Below, piece by piece: positions 54,709-64,000 of a DNA stretch of 64,000 nt. The first letter of the stretch is position 1. Every line of letters starts with the position of its first letter. The stretch is from Lumbricus rubellus (Eukaryota; Annelida; Clitellata; Crassiclitellata; Lumbricidae), in contig OX243823.1 in NCBI GenBank assembly GCA_945859605.1, forward strand, positions 32,437,689-32,501,688. The letters are read 5' to 3'. Position numbers and translations under genes: made by a program. The notes below the pieces were generated by a model. That model did not search any database and was not told the origin of the DNA. It saw nothing but the letters and a program-made list of their open reading frames with translations.

Positions 54709-55259
54709 GTACAGTGTAGGCCTACACCTACATAAAAACATGAAAGCATAGGCCTACATGAATTCGTACGTGCAAACATGATCAGAGCTTTTCCACCTAG
54801 ATCTAGATTTTTCGGACTTGTCTAGGTTTCCAGGTTTTTTCTGGATCTAGCTTTTTTCTCATGGTGATTTTCCGACCTTTTTACATAAAAATAGATATGT
54901 TCTTGTGAAAATTCACAAAATACGTGAAGAAAATTGCAATTTTTTTTATTTTAGAGCAAAAAAGTTATTGAAGATTTTTGGAGCAAGACTAAGAAAATTG
55001 TCGTCAGAAATTGTTACGATAAAAAGGAGAAAATTTTGGTCGAAAGACTAAAAGAAAAGTCGTAAGAAATTTCAAGTCGGAAATATTCATGTATTTTTCA
55101 GAGAAATTCTCTAGTCTTTTCTAGCCTTTTTTCTCGGGCGGACCTGGCTTTTTTAAATTCAGAGTGGCATCCCTGAACATGATATAACCAAGTAACAATT
55201 TGCGTGTTTATTGATGTTTCCGGGGTCAACTTCAATTATTGTATTATGTTTGTTTGGTT

Positions 55260-55300
55260 CAGTAAACTAAATAAATAAATAAATAAATAAATAAAGTTTT
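55260..55300 (+). repeat. (AAAT)n tail
   Basis: Eight or so AAAT units. Confidence 0.8.
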
Positions 55301-55374
55301 GAGCGAAAAGATAACTTTACTCTGGCGCCCTAAGAAAGACTAGGTTCGTTGATCCTCTAACCCCCCGGAGATTC

Positions 55375-55790
<416 letters not shown>

Positions 55791-56083
55791 TGTCTGTTTG
55801 CCTAACCGTTGATGCCAGCCAACAGTTGTTGTTGACGAGACAACCGGTATTTACTGGCTGATGGTGAACGATTAGCTATTATTATTGCTAGTCAGAAAAT
55901 AATTGAGTGGGAAAATAACATAAGTCTAATGACCTTAACACGGTCCAATTTGTTACGTATCTAATTTTATGGATGCAATTTAGTTCGGTAAAAAATAAAA
56001 ATACATAAATATGTAAAACATCCGACGCCACAAAACAGGCAATGAATAGGTGAAGGTGGGATGGAGAAAACGTTGGATGCGGT

Positions 56084-56335
56084 GGTGTAGTGGATATGTT
56101 CGTTGCCTTGCAGTCGGAGGGTTGCAGGTTTTGAATCCACCTCAAGTCACCGCGTAGGGACCTTGGGAAAGTCCATCACTCGCAATAGGCTAATTATTAC
56201 TCAGCGCTTCGGCGTGAAAACTCCGATTCAGTGTCCGCGTTGTAGTCGGGAGCGCTTCTGAGTAGAAACATTTAAGGGGCACTGTAAAAAATGCACATAC
56301 ATACTATACAATACAATACAATACAATAAAGAACT
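56084..56335 (+). mobile_element. tRNA-derived SINE, near full length
   Basis: Head GCGGTGGTGTAGTGGATATG, GGAGGGTTGCAGGTTTTGAA; body GTAGGGACCTTGGGAAAGTC and CGCTTCGGCGTGAAAAC; LINE-like tail GTCGGGAGCGCTTCTGAGTAG and AAGGGGCACTG; simple tail AATACAATAC. Confidence 0.75.
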
Positions 56336-56435
56336 TGCCAAAGATCCCGAAGAGGCGGCTTGAGGTGGATTCAAACCTGCAACCCTCCGGCTGCAAGGCA
56401 ACGAACATACCCACTACACCACCGCGCCCCACAAA
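56336..56435 (-). mobile_element. tRNA-derived SINE, 5' part (inverted)
   Basis: The reverse complement gives the SINE head (GTGGTGTAGTGGGTATG, GGGTTGCAGGTTTGAATCC). It faces the preceding copy head to tail, so the two could fold on one another. Confidence 0.7.
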
Positions 56436-56756
56436 ATTCAGTATTGCATCACGCTATAGCCTACTGCCTAGCATTGCATAATGCATAGGCTATATACTAA
56501 TTAGGCCTACCATACATTGAAACACAAAACACGTTTAAAGTACGTATTTCAAATATCCAAGCTAGTAGCACTGCTTCTGACTGGTGCAACTCATCCAGTT
56601 AGAGATTTATAAGTTCAATATTATGTAGCCTATGCTTTTCCAAGTGCTTTTTCAAGTATTTTGTACTGTTCTGTATTGCAGTGCGCTATCGCCAAGTGCC
56701 TTGCATTGCACATACTTTAATTACCAGGTATGCAGTGCTTAAAGTGGTTTTTCCAG

Positions 56757-56985
56757 GTGTTTCTGCGATGGCAAAAGTATCTGATGTCGACCATCCATCT
56801 ATGTGACCACAGCTTCCTCGAGGTCTACGATGGCACCACAGGACAGGTGAACAAGCGACAGACGTTCTGCGACTCAACGGCGCGTGACCTTAGATCGACG
56901 ACCAACACGATGTACCTGCGCCTGTTCGCCAGCTCCGTCGAAAAGATGCCTTACTTTACGGTTCTCTATACGTACCTGATGACCG
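56757..56985 (+). CDS. neto: Neto-like gene, coding exon 5 (most of CUB2)
   Basis: Encodes residues 287-363. It continues CUB2 with VFLRWQKYLMSTIHLCDHS, FLEVYDGTTGQ, TFCDSTARDLRS and MYLRLFASS. C302 and C324 form the second CUB2 disulphide, pairing with C239-C274 of exon 4 to complete the four-cysteine pattern. The VYDG and LRLFAS elements are standard CUB strands. Acceptor TTTTTCCAG|GTG is phase 0, as required by exon 4; donor GACCG|GTAAGT is phase 1. The upstream 15 bases GCAGTGCTTAAAGTG match a MITE family A terminus, so the branch-point region may be transposon-derived (inference). Confidence 0.9.
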
Positions 56986-57575
56986 GTAAGTCACCTGCTC
57001 ACAGTCGTGAGTGTAACCAGTAAGTGTAATCACGGTTTTATATAGCTCCTCTAGATGGAGGTGTTATCATCTGCAGAGGCGTTCCTGATGTGAGACGATA
57101 GAAAACCTGGACAAAAGAGCTTTAAATTTAAAGCGTAAAATGGACATATTGATAACAATGAGAACAGAATAATAATAACAAATAATAATTGCAATGATGC
57201 TAAAATAGTAATAGCAATGAGACGAAAAATATCAGTGGTAGCAATAATTATGACAAGTGACATTAACATGTAGACCTATACCTATGTCAGTCGCCATCCG
57301 GGCTTAGTCATGGTAAGCGGGACCGACGTGTTGGTCAGGTTCAGGGGTCGTGAGGGTCGGTTAGGATCAGGTTAAGCATCGTGATGGTCGGTTAAGGTCA
57401 GGTTAGGCATCGTGAGGGTCGGTTAGAGTTAGGGATAGGGCTAGTGCAGTCATTCATTAACATAGGGACCCGCTTACTATAACTACAGTATGCCGCCATC
57501 CGTACATCCTCATGATCCTCAATTGCTGCCATCATAAATGATTCTCTCTTTGTTTGTTTTGTTGGTGTGATTCAG
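56986..57575 (+). other. Intron 5
   Basis: Short intron with an inverted retroposon-tail trace near 57,040-57,110 and a 30-40-bp degenerate repeat (GGTTAGG(A/C)TCAGGTTA, CGTGA(T/G)GGTCGGTTA) near 57,350-57,430. No gene. Confidence 0.5.
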
Positions 57576-57710
57576 GTCCATGTGATGAAAACGTTGCGTT
57601 GTTTGACTGTGGAGACAAGAGTTGCGTTGATCGCAGTCTTGTCTGCAATGGACGACACAATTGCAACACGTCACGAGACGAATCGCTCTGCAACAATACA
57701 ACAGAACAAT
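57576..57710 (+). CDS. neto: Neto-like gene, coding exon 6 (LDLa module)
   Basis: Encodes residues 363-408: GPCDENVALFDCGDKSC, VDRSLVCNGRHNC, TSRDESLCNN. The six cysteines C365, C374, C379, C386, C392 and C401 have LDL-receptor class A spacing, and the terminal RDE..C keeps the acidic pair that normally helps to bind calcium. Possible N-glycosylation at N393 and N402. Phase 1 at both ends (135 bp), so it is a symmetrical exon. In Neto proteins the single LDLa lies between CUB2 and the membrane, as here. Donor ACAAT|GTACGT. The next true exon is 2.7 kb downstream, but a decoy acceptor lies nearer at 58,965. Confidence 0.92.
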
Positions 57711-57779
57711 GTACGTAACCATGACTACACAATTCAATGCGGGGCACCGTGGAGTAGGGGTGTTTGTTTGTATGTGCAC

Positions 57780-58055
57780 TTGTTATAGCGCCCCTTCAAG
57801 CTCTCTCTACTCAGAGGCGCTCCCGATGCAGAGCGGACACTACATCAGAGTTTCACGCCGAAGCGGTGTGCTCGGTGCCAATTGAAGCCGGAAGGTTTCG
57901 GGTTCGAATCCACCTCAATTCGCCGCGTAGGGACCCTGATCAAGTACATTACTCGCAATTGTTGCTCATGCGCTGTTCGGCGTGAAAATCTGATTCAGTG
58001 TACGCAATGTAGCCTATAATAGGGGGTAGCGACTCTGAGTATGAATCTTGACGGG
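57780..58055. mobile_element. Two SINE fragments in opposite orientation
   Basis: 57,782-57,865 is the inverted 3' half (ATAGCGCCCCTTCAAGC, CTACTCAGAGGCGCTCCCG, GTTTCACGCCGAAGCG). 57,868-58,050 is plus oriented, with head and body (GGTTTCGGGTTCGAATCC, CCGCGTAGGGACCCTGATC, TTCGGCGTGAAAATC). The B box GGTTCGAATCC is the best preserved in the window. Confidence 0.7.
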
Positions 58056-58374
58056 AAGCTAGAAAACAAAGTGTACATGACACACAAAAATAATTGACTG
58101 GCAGGTTCTCTCCTAAGGTTCAGTTAGTATTTTGTCACTATAATATCATATGTATATGCACCATAGGGCTTAAGGCATATAAGGTCGTTATAGGTTAACC
58201 AGCCAGATTGTCTATAGCATGACGCATATGCTGAACCACTGTGAGCGCACTGTGGCAGGAATGTTGTGCAAGCAGACTTTAGAGTGATTATTAATTTGCA
58301 CATTGTAGTCTTATAACCTTATTAAATGCAAAAAATGTCTGTTTACAAGTTTATGTCCAACAAGCAGGGGTACC
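58056..58374 (+). other. Intron 6 spacer
   Basis: No gene or repeat identified before the duplicated block. Confidence 0.3.
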
Positions 58375-58640
58375 CAGCGTTGCCCGGGAATTTTGGTATT
58401 CGGGCCGTTTCCCGCCAATCCCTCCTTCCATACATGTACGCCTGAACATCATCAGCGTGAAGCTGGTGGAAAAGGCCAGAAGCAGGGGTCCTATGCCGAA
58501 TATATAAAATATACAAAGCAATGGTCCCAAAACAGAACCACGAGGGACCTCAAAATGCATTAACCGAGACAGATCTGGAAGTACCAACAAAGTTATGATA
58601 TGATCTACAATCGCGAGCACAGTTGCAGGAAGGCGCAAGT
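58375..58640 (-). mobile_element. CR1-like LINE reverse-transcriptase fragment, minus strand
   Basis: The minus strand reads LSRLMHFEVPRGSVLGPLL, then in a shifted frame LHADDVQAY, i.e. RT motif 4 and a variant of the catalytic (F/Y)ADD box. The second copy at 59,030-59,209 has YADDVQAYGG. It is followed head to head by plus-strand LINE 3' sequence. Confidence 0.75.
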
Positions 58641-58905
58641 TCTACAATCTCTTTTAGCTGCTCTGGCTGGCAACACCGAGCTTTCGCGCATGTAGGCCCG
58701 TCCATCTGGAATGACTTCCCTTCAAAGCTGCATAGATTACATCTGACCAATCAAACTTTGCTTCATAAATCTCTCAAGTTTTTTTTTCGCCGCGGTTAGG
58801 CTGGGAGCGCTCCTAAGTAGATTTCTTGAAGGCGTGCAATATAAGTCTCTAGAATAAATGAACGAATGAATGAATGAATGAAAGAAAGAATGAATGAATG
58901 AACGA
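58640..58905 (+). mobile_element. CR1-like LINE 3' end, plus strand
   Basis: Reads GPSIWNDFPSKLHRL in one frame (usual near the LINE C-terminus), then GGCTGGGAGCGCTCCTAAG, GCAATATAAGTCTC and a (GAAT)n tail. The inverted 5' segment before it suggests twin priming. Confidence 0.75.
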
Positions 58906-58964
58906 ATGAATAAATAAATGAATAGCTGATTGCAAGGTCTATGTAGCATCTTTTTCTTTTCCAG

Positions 58965-59158
58965 ATATAGTACAAGGGGTTCCGGGGACGGTCCGCTACC
59001 ACACCCTGATCATCGGAATCGTCGGCAGCGTTGCCCGGGAATTTTGGGATTCGGGCCGTTTCCCGCCAAGCCCTCCCTCCATACGCCTGAACATCATCGG
59101 CGTACAGCTGGCGAAAAGACCACAAGCAGGGGTTCTCTGCCGAATGTATAAAATATAA
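58965..59158 (+). pseudogene. Duplicated 5' end of Neto exon 7: potential decoy terminal exon
   Basis: Copy of the exon 7 start with its own acceptor (TTTTTCTTTTCCAG|ATATAG). The first 61 bp match exon 7 at 60,423 with two substitutions and keep phase 1. After GTCGGC the sequence crosses the duplication junction into inverted LINE DNA and stays open to TAA at 59,156-59,158. Spliced from exon 6 it would give about 471 residues with IVQGVPGTVRYHTLIIGIVG, then SVAREFWDSGRF and so on. Only half of the membrane helix would remain and the cytoplasmic tail would be lost. Whether it is used is unknown. Confidence 0.8.
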
Positions 59159-59209
59159 AACAGAACCCTGAGTGACCTCAAAATGCAGTAACCGAGACAG
59201 ATCTGGAAG

Positions 59210-60063
59210 GCGCCGTAACAACAGCGCGCATGTCAAAAGCGCGCAGACAAATGCGCGCAGACAAATGCGCGCAGTAACAAAATCGCGCACGACAAATGCG
59301 CGCAGACAAATGCGCGCGACGAAGAACACATAGACTCAATACACAAAACACATAATCGTCTTTAATGAGCATTTAAACATAATAAGACAGATACGGAACA
59401 TTTAATTTCGAACATTCGAACAAATTGAAGCAAACTAGTTAAATTTGAAGTTCAACAAAACATCAGAATATTATACCTATTCTTGAGTTTGAAACGCAAT
59501 TAAACATATTGTTAGAAATATAGACATAATAAAACTGTAACTATTTAACCGAATATATATATACCGAGCAATTAATTTCAAAGAAAACGAAGCCGGCTAG
59601 TTGAATTATAGACCTGACAAAAATCATAAGATTGTTCTTCAAAGAAGCAGTTCATGTTCTACGCAATAAAATAGATTGGTATAAACCTTGACACAACTCA
59701 GCGTCAGAATTAATAGGCCACATAGTTAATTGTGAACAAGTTTAAACTGTTTAATGAAAATCTAATCAAAGTAAAACATCAGAATTAGGCTATAACACAT
59801 TAAACGAAGTCTATATAGTCATTAGTGGATCGCTTTGAGTAGCCGGCTCAAACCATCATCAAAGAAGGACTTCGAGGAGAAAACATACGAAAGAATAGAC
59901 AGGATGCGCGCTTTTTTGCGCGCTTTTTTGCGCGCTTTTGTCTGCGCTCTTTTGGCGAAAAATGTTCCTGTTGCGCGCTTTGCGCGCATTTGTCTGCGCG
60001 CATTTGTCTGCGCGCATTTGTCTGCGCGCTTTTGACATGCGCGCTGTTGACCGTGCACCCACC
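59210..60063. mobile_element. Element with GCGCGC-rich terminal inverted repeats and 10-bp target duplication
   Basis: Interrupts LINE sequence of duplication unit 2. Target duplication GATCTGGAAG at 59,200-59,209 and 60,064-60,073; unit 1 has the empty site at about 58,571-58,580. A perfect 56-bp inverted repeat pairs 59,219-59,274 (CAACAGCGCGCATGTC...) with 59,994-60,049, and both sides continue with looser GCGCGCAGACAAAT words. The AT-rich interior has no coding sequence. A 9-10-bp duplication with long terminal repeats would fit a non-autonomous Mutator-like element (inference). Confidence 0.85.
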
Positions 60064-60422
60064 GATCTGGAAGTACCAACGAAGTTATGATAGAAATTGG
60101 AATCTACAATCACGAGCGCATTTGCAGGAAGGCGCAAGTTCTGTGATCTATTTTGGCTGCCATGGCAACGTCGAGCTTTCTCATCTGGATTGACCTCCCT
60201 TTAAAGCTGCATAGATAGATTTAATCTGACCAATCAAACTTTATTTCTTAAATCTCTCTCAAGTCTTCTTTCTTTCGCCGTGGTTGGGCTGGGAGCGCTC
60301 CTGAGTAGGTTTCTTGAAGGGGTGCAATATAAGTCTCTAGAATGAATGAATGAATGAATGAATGAATGAATGAATGAATCGCTGATTGCAAGGTGTAAGC
60401 ATAGCATCTTTTTCTTTTCCAG
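60064..60422 (+). repeat. Rest of duplication unit 2 before exon 7
   Basis: CR1-like LINE 3' end (GGTTGGGCTGGGAGCGCTCC, AAGGGGTGCAATATAAG), (GAAT)n tail and acceptor tract TTTTTCTTTTCCAG, colinear with 58,580-58,964. Confidence 0.85.
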
Positions 60423-62227
60423 ATATAGTACAAGGGGTTCCGGGTACGGTCCGCTACCACACCCTGATCATCGGGATCGTCGGCGGCGCCGTTCTCACCA
60501 TCACGCTCCTGTCGATCTGCGCCGCCTACCGTCAGACGAGCAAGGACCGTCAGATGCGCAGGCGACGTCGCCTGGCCGCGTCGAAGATGGGGAACCACTG
60601 CAGCAGCAGCGGCAGCGGAGGTGGTGGTACCACGAGCAAGTTCGAGCTGACGGAGATGCAGATGGAGTCGTCGCTGGAACCAGCATCTCCAGGGGGCGGT
60701 CAACCTCATCACCAACAGCAGCAGTTGCAGCAGCAGAGGCAGCATCTAGGGATGATGATGATGACGACCCCGTTGGTCGAACCCGATTCCTGTTCGTCGC
60801 CGGCCAACCACTTCGATCCGCGTCGGTTCCGTCGTTTGTCGAACGGAAATCGACCGGGAACGACGTCGAGGATGCTCCAGCTCATCGGTGACGTCACTTC
60901 CGGTCTCGATGGAACTTCAGGTTCAACTGACATCGACGGTGAACTCGTCTTCAACCTTGATGAAGGGATTCGACGACAGCAACCTGCATGCGAGATGACG
61001 ACCCCGCCGGTGCAGAACGTCATCTCTGCCGTAGCCACCATCGAGAAGCTTCCTTCCTCACCCCCTGTCCGCGGAGGAGTAGGTGGGGTCAGCGCAGGGG
61101 TTCCTTCACGGGATAGTTGGGCCGCCCGGCGTGACAGCACTCCCAGCCCACGGCCCGATGTCGTGCAGGACGAGAAGTTCTTCTCCTCCTGCATCCCAAC
61201 GGGGAGGTCGTCTACCGGCCGCGGCGGTGGCTGCGCCCCGTCGCCTCCCGTGCGCCGCACCGCCGCCGTGGACGGTGGCAGGTCGGGCTCAGCGAAGCGG
61301 GAGTCAGCAGCCCAACAGGCGACGGGGAGACCGTCCTGTAATAGGACACGATCGGTAGAGAATGCCACAACGACGTCTTCCAACATCTACTACGATGACC
61401 ATGATGGGGGTCTGGGGGGCAACGGTGGTAGGGCGGGGGAGTCCGCGGCGACGTGTGGGTCCTACAGAGATCCGGAGGCGATCCGGAGCTACCGGAGACT
61501 GGACTTCGACGATTACGACACTGCCGCAGACGACTACTTCCGAAGGGATGCTCCAACATCCTCCTCCTCGAAGGCGTTCGTTCGCTTCTCGCCTGACTGG
61601 TCAGCGGCCGTCACGCTCCGACGACCGCCGTTCCCGCGCGACTACACGGGACTGGAGTCATCGTCCGTGTCGGCGCGATCCGCCCCGTCGCTCATACTCC
61701 CGCTCTTCCAGGGTCAGCACGTGTATGGGTCGTTTCAGCAGGGATACGGCAGCAGCAGGATGCCTCCGGCCCCCGCCGCCGCGGCATCATCATCTACAAC
61801 GCATACCGGTGCCTTCACGGCGGTGCCTTTCTCGTCCTTCTGCAGCGGTGGTGGTGGTGGTGGCTCTGGGTCCGCTGCTGTAGTCCGGTCGTCCGCCGCA
61901 TTTCCTCCTCCTCTAGCCACCTCGTCTATGATCCCCGTCAACAGGACTGCTGGGACGGTTCGGGTCGATCCTAGCGTCGTCTCCGGCCCATCTGGTTCAT
62001 CCGCGAAGGGTGTGTCGATCCCTAACGCTTGCACGGGTGGTGTGGTCAGACATCCAGGTAGCGGCACGGGGGCGTTTGTGACTCTCGCGGACCCGAAGAG
62101 CGCGTTGAAGTCAACCGCGGCGGCGTCCAGTGCAAGAACGGGGGACGGTTCAAATAAGTCGAGGCGGAGGTCTAAGTCGCCGGATATTTTCTACACACGA
62201 CCCAACCGCGGAATCCTGAAATCCTAA
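60423..62227 (+). CDS. neto: Neto-like gene, coding exon 7 (membrane helix and cytoplasmic tail)
   Basis: Encodes residues 408-1008 and the stop. The helix at about 421-443 (TLIIGIVGGAVLTITLLSIC) is followed by a basic stop-transfer patch (RQMRRRRRLA). The 565-residue tail is low in predicted structure: Gln/His-rich near 515, MMMM, many Ser/Pro/Gly/Ala runs, and the C-terminal SRRRSKSPDIFYTRPNRGI. The exon is far more GC- and CpG-rich than the other exons. Vertebrate Neto tails, as I recall, are much shorter; long alternative tails are known in insects. No PDZ-binding consensus ends the protein (ILKS). Phase 1 acceptor fits exon 6. The other long frames over this DNA on both strands are shadows. 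The end is firm; function of the tail is unknown. Confidence 0.93.
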
Positions 62228-62434
62228 TCAGAGTTCTGAGTGCATCGTATAATACCTCGTCCGCAAATCGAGAGAGAAGTCCGAGTCCAGTTATTATATC
62301 ACTAAAGAAAGAGTCTCTGAAAACGGCCGCATCAACCTAAGCAAGACATGTCGCTGTTCCTGAAATATTTACCTTTCCAGCGCTTAGGTTGCTGTGTCGC
62401 TGTCCGTTTTCGCCTTCGGTGCAGTATACCAAAG

Positions 62435-62560
62435 TGGTGGTGGTAGTTTCAGTTTAACGTCACTGTGTGGTAACAAAGGCCAATAGCGACGCCCTCCTCC
62501 TTTATCCAGGCTTGGGACTGGCACTGGTAGAGTGCAACCAGTGGCGAAGTTAATACCAAA
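62435..62560 (+). repeat. Dispersed repeat family B, copy after exon 7
   Basis: CAGTTTAACGTCACTGTGTG, GACGCCCTCCTCCTTTATCC, GACTGGCACTGGTAGAGTGC. Close to the copy just after exon 1. Confidence 0.65.
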
Positions 62561-62770
62561 GTGGGACTTCATAATAATTAGAATTATAGGCACGGCATCG
62601 TCATCATCAGCGTTAAGGCATACAGGACAAGTTGGTGTGCGCAGTGGCCATGTTTGCGTCTCGCGCTTAATTAAACCGACTTGCTGTCGATTTCTGTTGT
62701 GTACAGTAGACCTGAGACTCTGAACAATGTGTCGTGAACGTTGGAGTAGCCTATCAGTCGTTAGTAAGCT

Positions 62771-63053
62771 CAGGGCCGGATTAAGGCATGTTCAACATGT
62801 TCGGCCGAACAGGGGCCCCCACACTTTAGGGGGCCCCAACACATTGGAAAACAAATTTTTTCAGGAGAAATTTGTATATTTGAGTAAATGTCGACCAAAC
62901 GACTAAAAAAAGGTCACCAGCTATTTTTGGCAGGGAAGTATAGGTATATTCTACGGAAATTTCGACCAAACGACTAAAAAGGTCATCAGAATTTTCGGCT
63001 GAATATCCGCAAAAAATTTCCGAACAGGGCCCACATTTCTTAATCCGGCCCAG
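62771..63053. mobile_element. MITE-like element with CAGGGCCGGATTAAG ends
   Basis: Starts CAGGGCCGGATTAAGGC and ends CTTAATCCGGCCCAG, near-perfect inverted termini. The interior has two GACCAAACGACTAAAAA words. A clear target duplication was not found. Confidence 0.65.
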
Positions 63054-64000
63054 GATTGCAGACAACGCCACTCGACTCGCATATGTGACCAGATGATCTG
63101 AATTGTTGTTCAACGTGAATGGGACATTTCGTTGTTTGATTTAGGCTTATCTTGCTCCTTGCAGGGTCCCACCAGTGAGGGGAATCCTCTGTCTCCTCCT
63201 CCTCTGCCTGTGAGGATCCTTTCCCACACCAAGTATACAGTATATGCTAACTTGCAATTTCCTCGAAATTTAGGCTGATAATTATTATATTAAACAGAAT
63301 TTGCATCTTGATTTTTGTGTTGCAATATCAATTATTAAAAATCAGCGACTTGAGTATCATTAATTTTTTTTTACTGATTTTCAGTTATGATATCGAATAT
63401 TTAGACTTGCTAATTTTTCACTGTAGCCTATTACAGTTGATTTTACCACACAAGATTTAATTGATTTCACGCTTTAACATTCAAATAATTGTATACTATT
63501 TATAATCTTGCTGATTTTTAACTGTAACCTATTGTAGTTGATTTTACTACACAAAATATATAATTGATTTCACGTTTTAACAATCAAATAATTGCACTTT
63601 CAAAACTCTGCTAGTTAACTTATTTGCATTATAACATCAAACCAAATTTTGCATTTCACCATGATTTTACGTTGCCAATTCACTCCGGGTTGAGAAAAAT
63701 AGCCATGAAGCTGAAGACATGTTGATTGTTGATTCCTTTGAGAGTTAAAAACATAATTATAGAGGTCATAATTATCTTAGGAAAAACGCATCTATAAATA
63801 AATGGACGGAGTAGGCAGCAGTTTTCATTTCGATATTCGTTGGCCGTAGGCTACATCGCCACGTATCCGAAAAAAACACAGTCATAGGCTGATAGTACGA
63901 CTAGGCCTATAGGCCTAAATAAAAATATAACTGATCAATGATCGGTCGACTAAATATCATAATTATCTTTATCTACATCATCGATTATCGGTTTAATTTT
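63054..64000. other. AT-rich sequence to the window end
   Basis: No gene. A roughly 110-bp motif (GATTTTCAGTTATGATATC, CTAATTTTTCACTGTAGCC, GATTTTACCACACAA(G/A)AT) appears about twice between 63,360 and 63,600, which suggests an old tandem duplication. Confidence 0.35.

Larger units (their letters stand above)
58375..59025 (+). repeat. Tandem duplication unit 1 (LINE plus start of exon 7)
   Basis: 651-bp unit starting CAGCGTTGCCCGGG and ending inside a copy of exon 7. Unit 2 begins at 59,026 with the same CAGCGTTGCCCGGG and ends in the real exon at about 60,484; it is longer only because of the insertion at 59,210-60,063. Both units hold the LINE fragment, the GAATGAATG tail, the acceptor TTTTTCTTTTCCAG and the first 61 bp of the exon. 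Confidence 0.92.

Noticed and set aside
60709..61883. Long frames on the minus strand and in plus frame 3 over exon 7
   Set aside because: Shadow frames of a GC-rich coding exon; the frame with the membrane helix and matching splice phase is the real one.

Overview
The window looks like metazoan nuclear DNA, most likely from a marine invertebrate deuterostome such as an echinoderm or hemichordate. Two things suggest this: a multi-exon gene for a Neto-type CUB/LDLa receptor, and tandem intronless seven-transmembrane receptors like the lineage-expanded sensory GPCRs described in sea urchins. Density of microsatellites, MITEs and SINE/LINE debris is very high. No database search was possible, so the species stays open.

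Layout. Positions 1-12,600 hold no gene I can support: AT-rich spacer, minisatellites, pyrimidine tracts and repeat fragments. From 13,566 to 62,227 a single plus-strand gene can be assembled from seven exons whose splice phases all agree: 13566-13692, 22601-22909, 25064-25336, 27043-27191, 56757-56985, 57576-57710 and 60423-62227. The 1008-residue product has a signal peptide, a Ser tract, CUB1, CUB2, one LDLa module, one membrane helix and a very long cytoplasmic tail. That is the architecture of Neto, the auxiliary subunit of kainate-type glutamate receptors.

Intron 4 (27,192-56,756) holds four intronless GPCR genes. One is on the minus strand (31042-32097) and three closely related ones are on the plus strand (35885-36994, 41667-42755, 47451-48569). 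The plus-strand copies share flanks and lie in a tandem segmental array. Their intracellular face and helix 8 are nearly invariant, while the second extracellular loop and N-terminus vary, as expected of receptors diversifying their ligand side.

Mobile DNA fills the rest. There are two Tc1/mariner-like elements with TA target sites and decayed transposases, and several hAT-like MITEs with 8-bp target duplications, one pair nested. A 10-bp-duplication element has terminal repeats built of GCGCGC words. CR1-like and RTE-like LINE 3' fragments are present, as are tRNA-derived SINEs that carry the same 3' tail as the CR1-like LINE.

The observations most worth following up are these: (1) a 651-bp tandem duplication that copied the splice acceptor and start of Neto exon 7 upstream of the real exon, giving an in-frame decoy terminal exon; (2) an inverted MITE pair flanking the CUB1 exon; (3) the nested GPCR array; (4) an over-abundant palindromic word TAG(G)CCTA that appears in some paralogues as a small insertion.
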